64,000 nt of DNA from Saprospiraceae bacterium (GTDB lineage Bacteria; Bacteroidota; Bacteroidia; Chitinophagales; Saprospiraceae). The notes beneath the pieces were generated by a model that saw only the letters and a list, made by a program, of their open reading frames with translations, was not told the DNA's origin and searched no databases. This document shows positions 63,871 to 64,000 of the stretch, in pieces. The position numbers and the translations under genes were made by a program. The stretch lies in contig JADJRO010000001.1 in assembly GCA_016712145.1 (NCBI GenBank), positions 2,666,501 to 2,730,500 of the forward strand, read 5' to 3'. Position 1 is the stretch's first letter. Each line of letters begins with the position of its first letter.

Positions 63871-64000
63871 TACATGATAGCGTTAAATGTTATTTTATTA
63901 AGGGTACTTATTATTTAAATTCGTTGTGTTTAATTAATAAAAGTATGGAATATTACTATGTGGAATCAAATGCATTAAATTCCATTTCAAAGATTAATTT

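Overview
The window looks like a chromosomal segment of an AT-rich Bacteroidota bacterium, most likely a Saprospiria/Chitinophagales-type lineage (inference). The evidence is: type IX secretion C-terminal sorting domains on several secreted proteins, a gliding-motility-type CHU_C domain, many signal peptides that end just before Gln, Bacteroidota-style -7 boxes (TAnnTTTG) upstream of several genes, and few Shine-Dalgarno sites. No rRNA, tRNA, insertion sequence with transposase, prophage or CRISPR array was seen.

Layout. 0-7.7 kb: end of a polysaccharide flippase, a small membrane protein, a higA antitoxin beside a broken higB, apolipoprotein N-acyltransferase, a YeiH-type transporter, a broken beta-helix protein and phoH. 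8-22.8 kb: mostly housekeeping genes (fabG, anmK, a thioredoxin-TPR protein, trmB, odhB/sucB, a VWA protein, an LtaS-like sulfatase-fold enzyme, aspS, a phosphoesterase). 22.8-27.9 kb: a five-gene minus-strand envelope operon (LolA-like protein, two FtsX-type permeases, ABC ATPase, beta-barrel). 28-33.4 kb: a YHYH protein, a GldM-C-like secreted protein, then a membrane-tethered TIR protein paired with an outer-membrane barrel. 33.5-34.1 kb: a hairpin-bearing tandem repeat array. 34.2-47 kb: comM, a 495-bp element with 31-bp perfect inverted ends carrying a four-helix-bundle (23S-IVP family) gene, cysS, a glutaminyl-cyclase-like lipoprotein, a 1365-aa T9SS protein, ftcD and a secreted protein. 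47.3-63.9 kb: an accessory block built around five paralogous exported caspase-like/TPR proteins (four in tandem, one apart) with a LytTR response regulator and TPR histidine kinase between them.

The caspase-TPR array is the most unusual part. Each member has a signal peptide, a C14-type caspase domain with an EF-hand-like acidic loop, a conserved middle segment, TPRs and a shared C-terminal tail. The first member has lost both catalytic residues, while the other four keep His and Cys. Members C and D are each interrupted by one mutation.

Eight genes in the window are broken by one or two single-base events (higB, the beta-helix gene, trmB, a small membrane protein, the phosphoesterase, one ABC permease, caspases C and D). 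Two of the indels lie in A/T homopolymers. Part of this may therefore be residual sequencing error in the assembly rather than gene decay; reads would decide.
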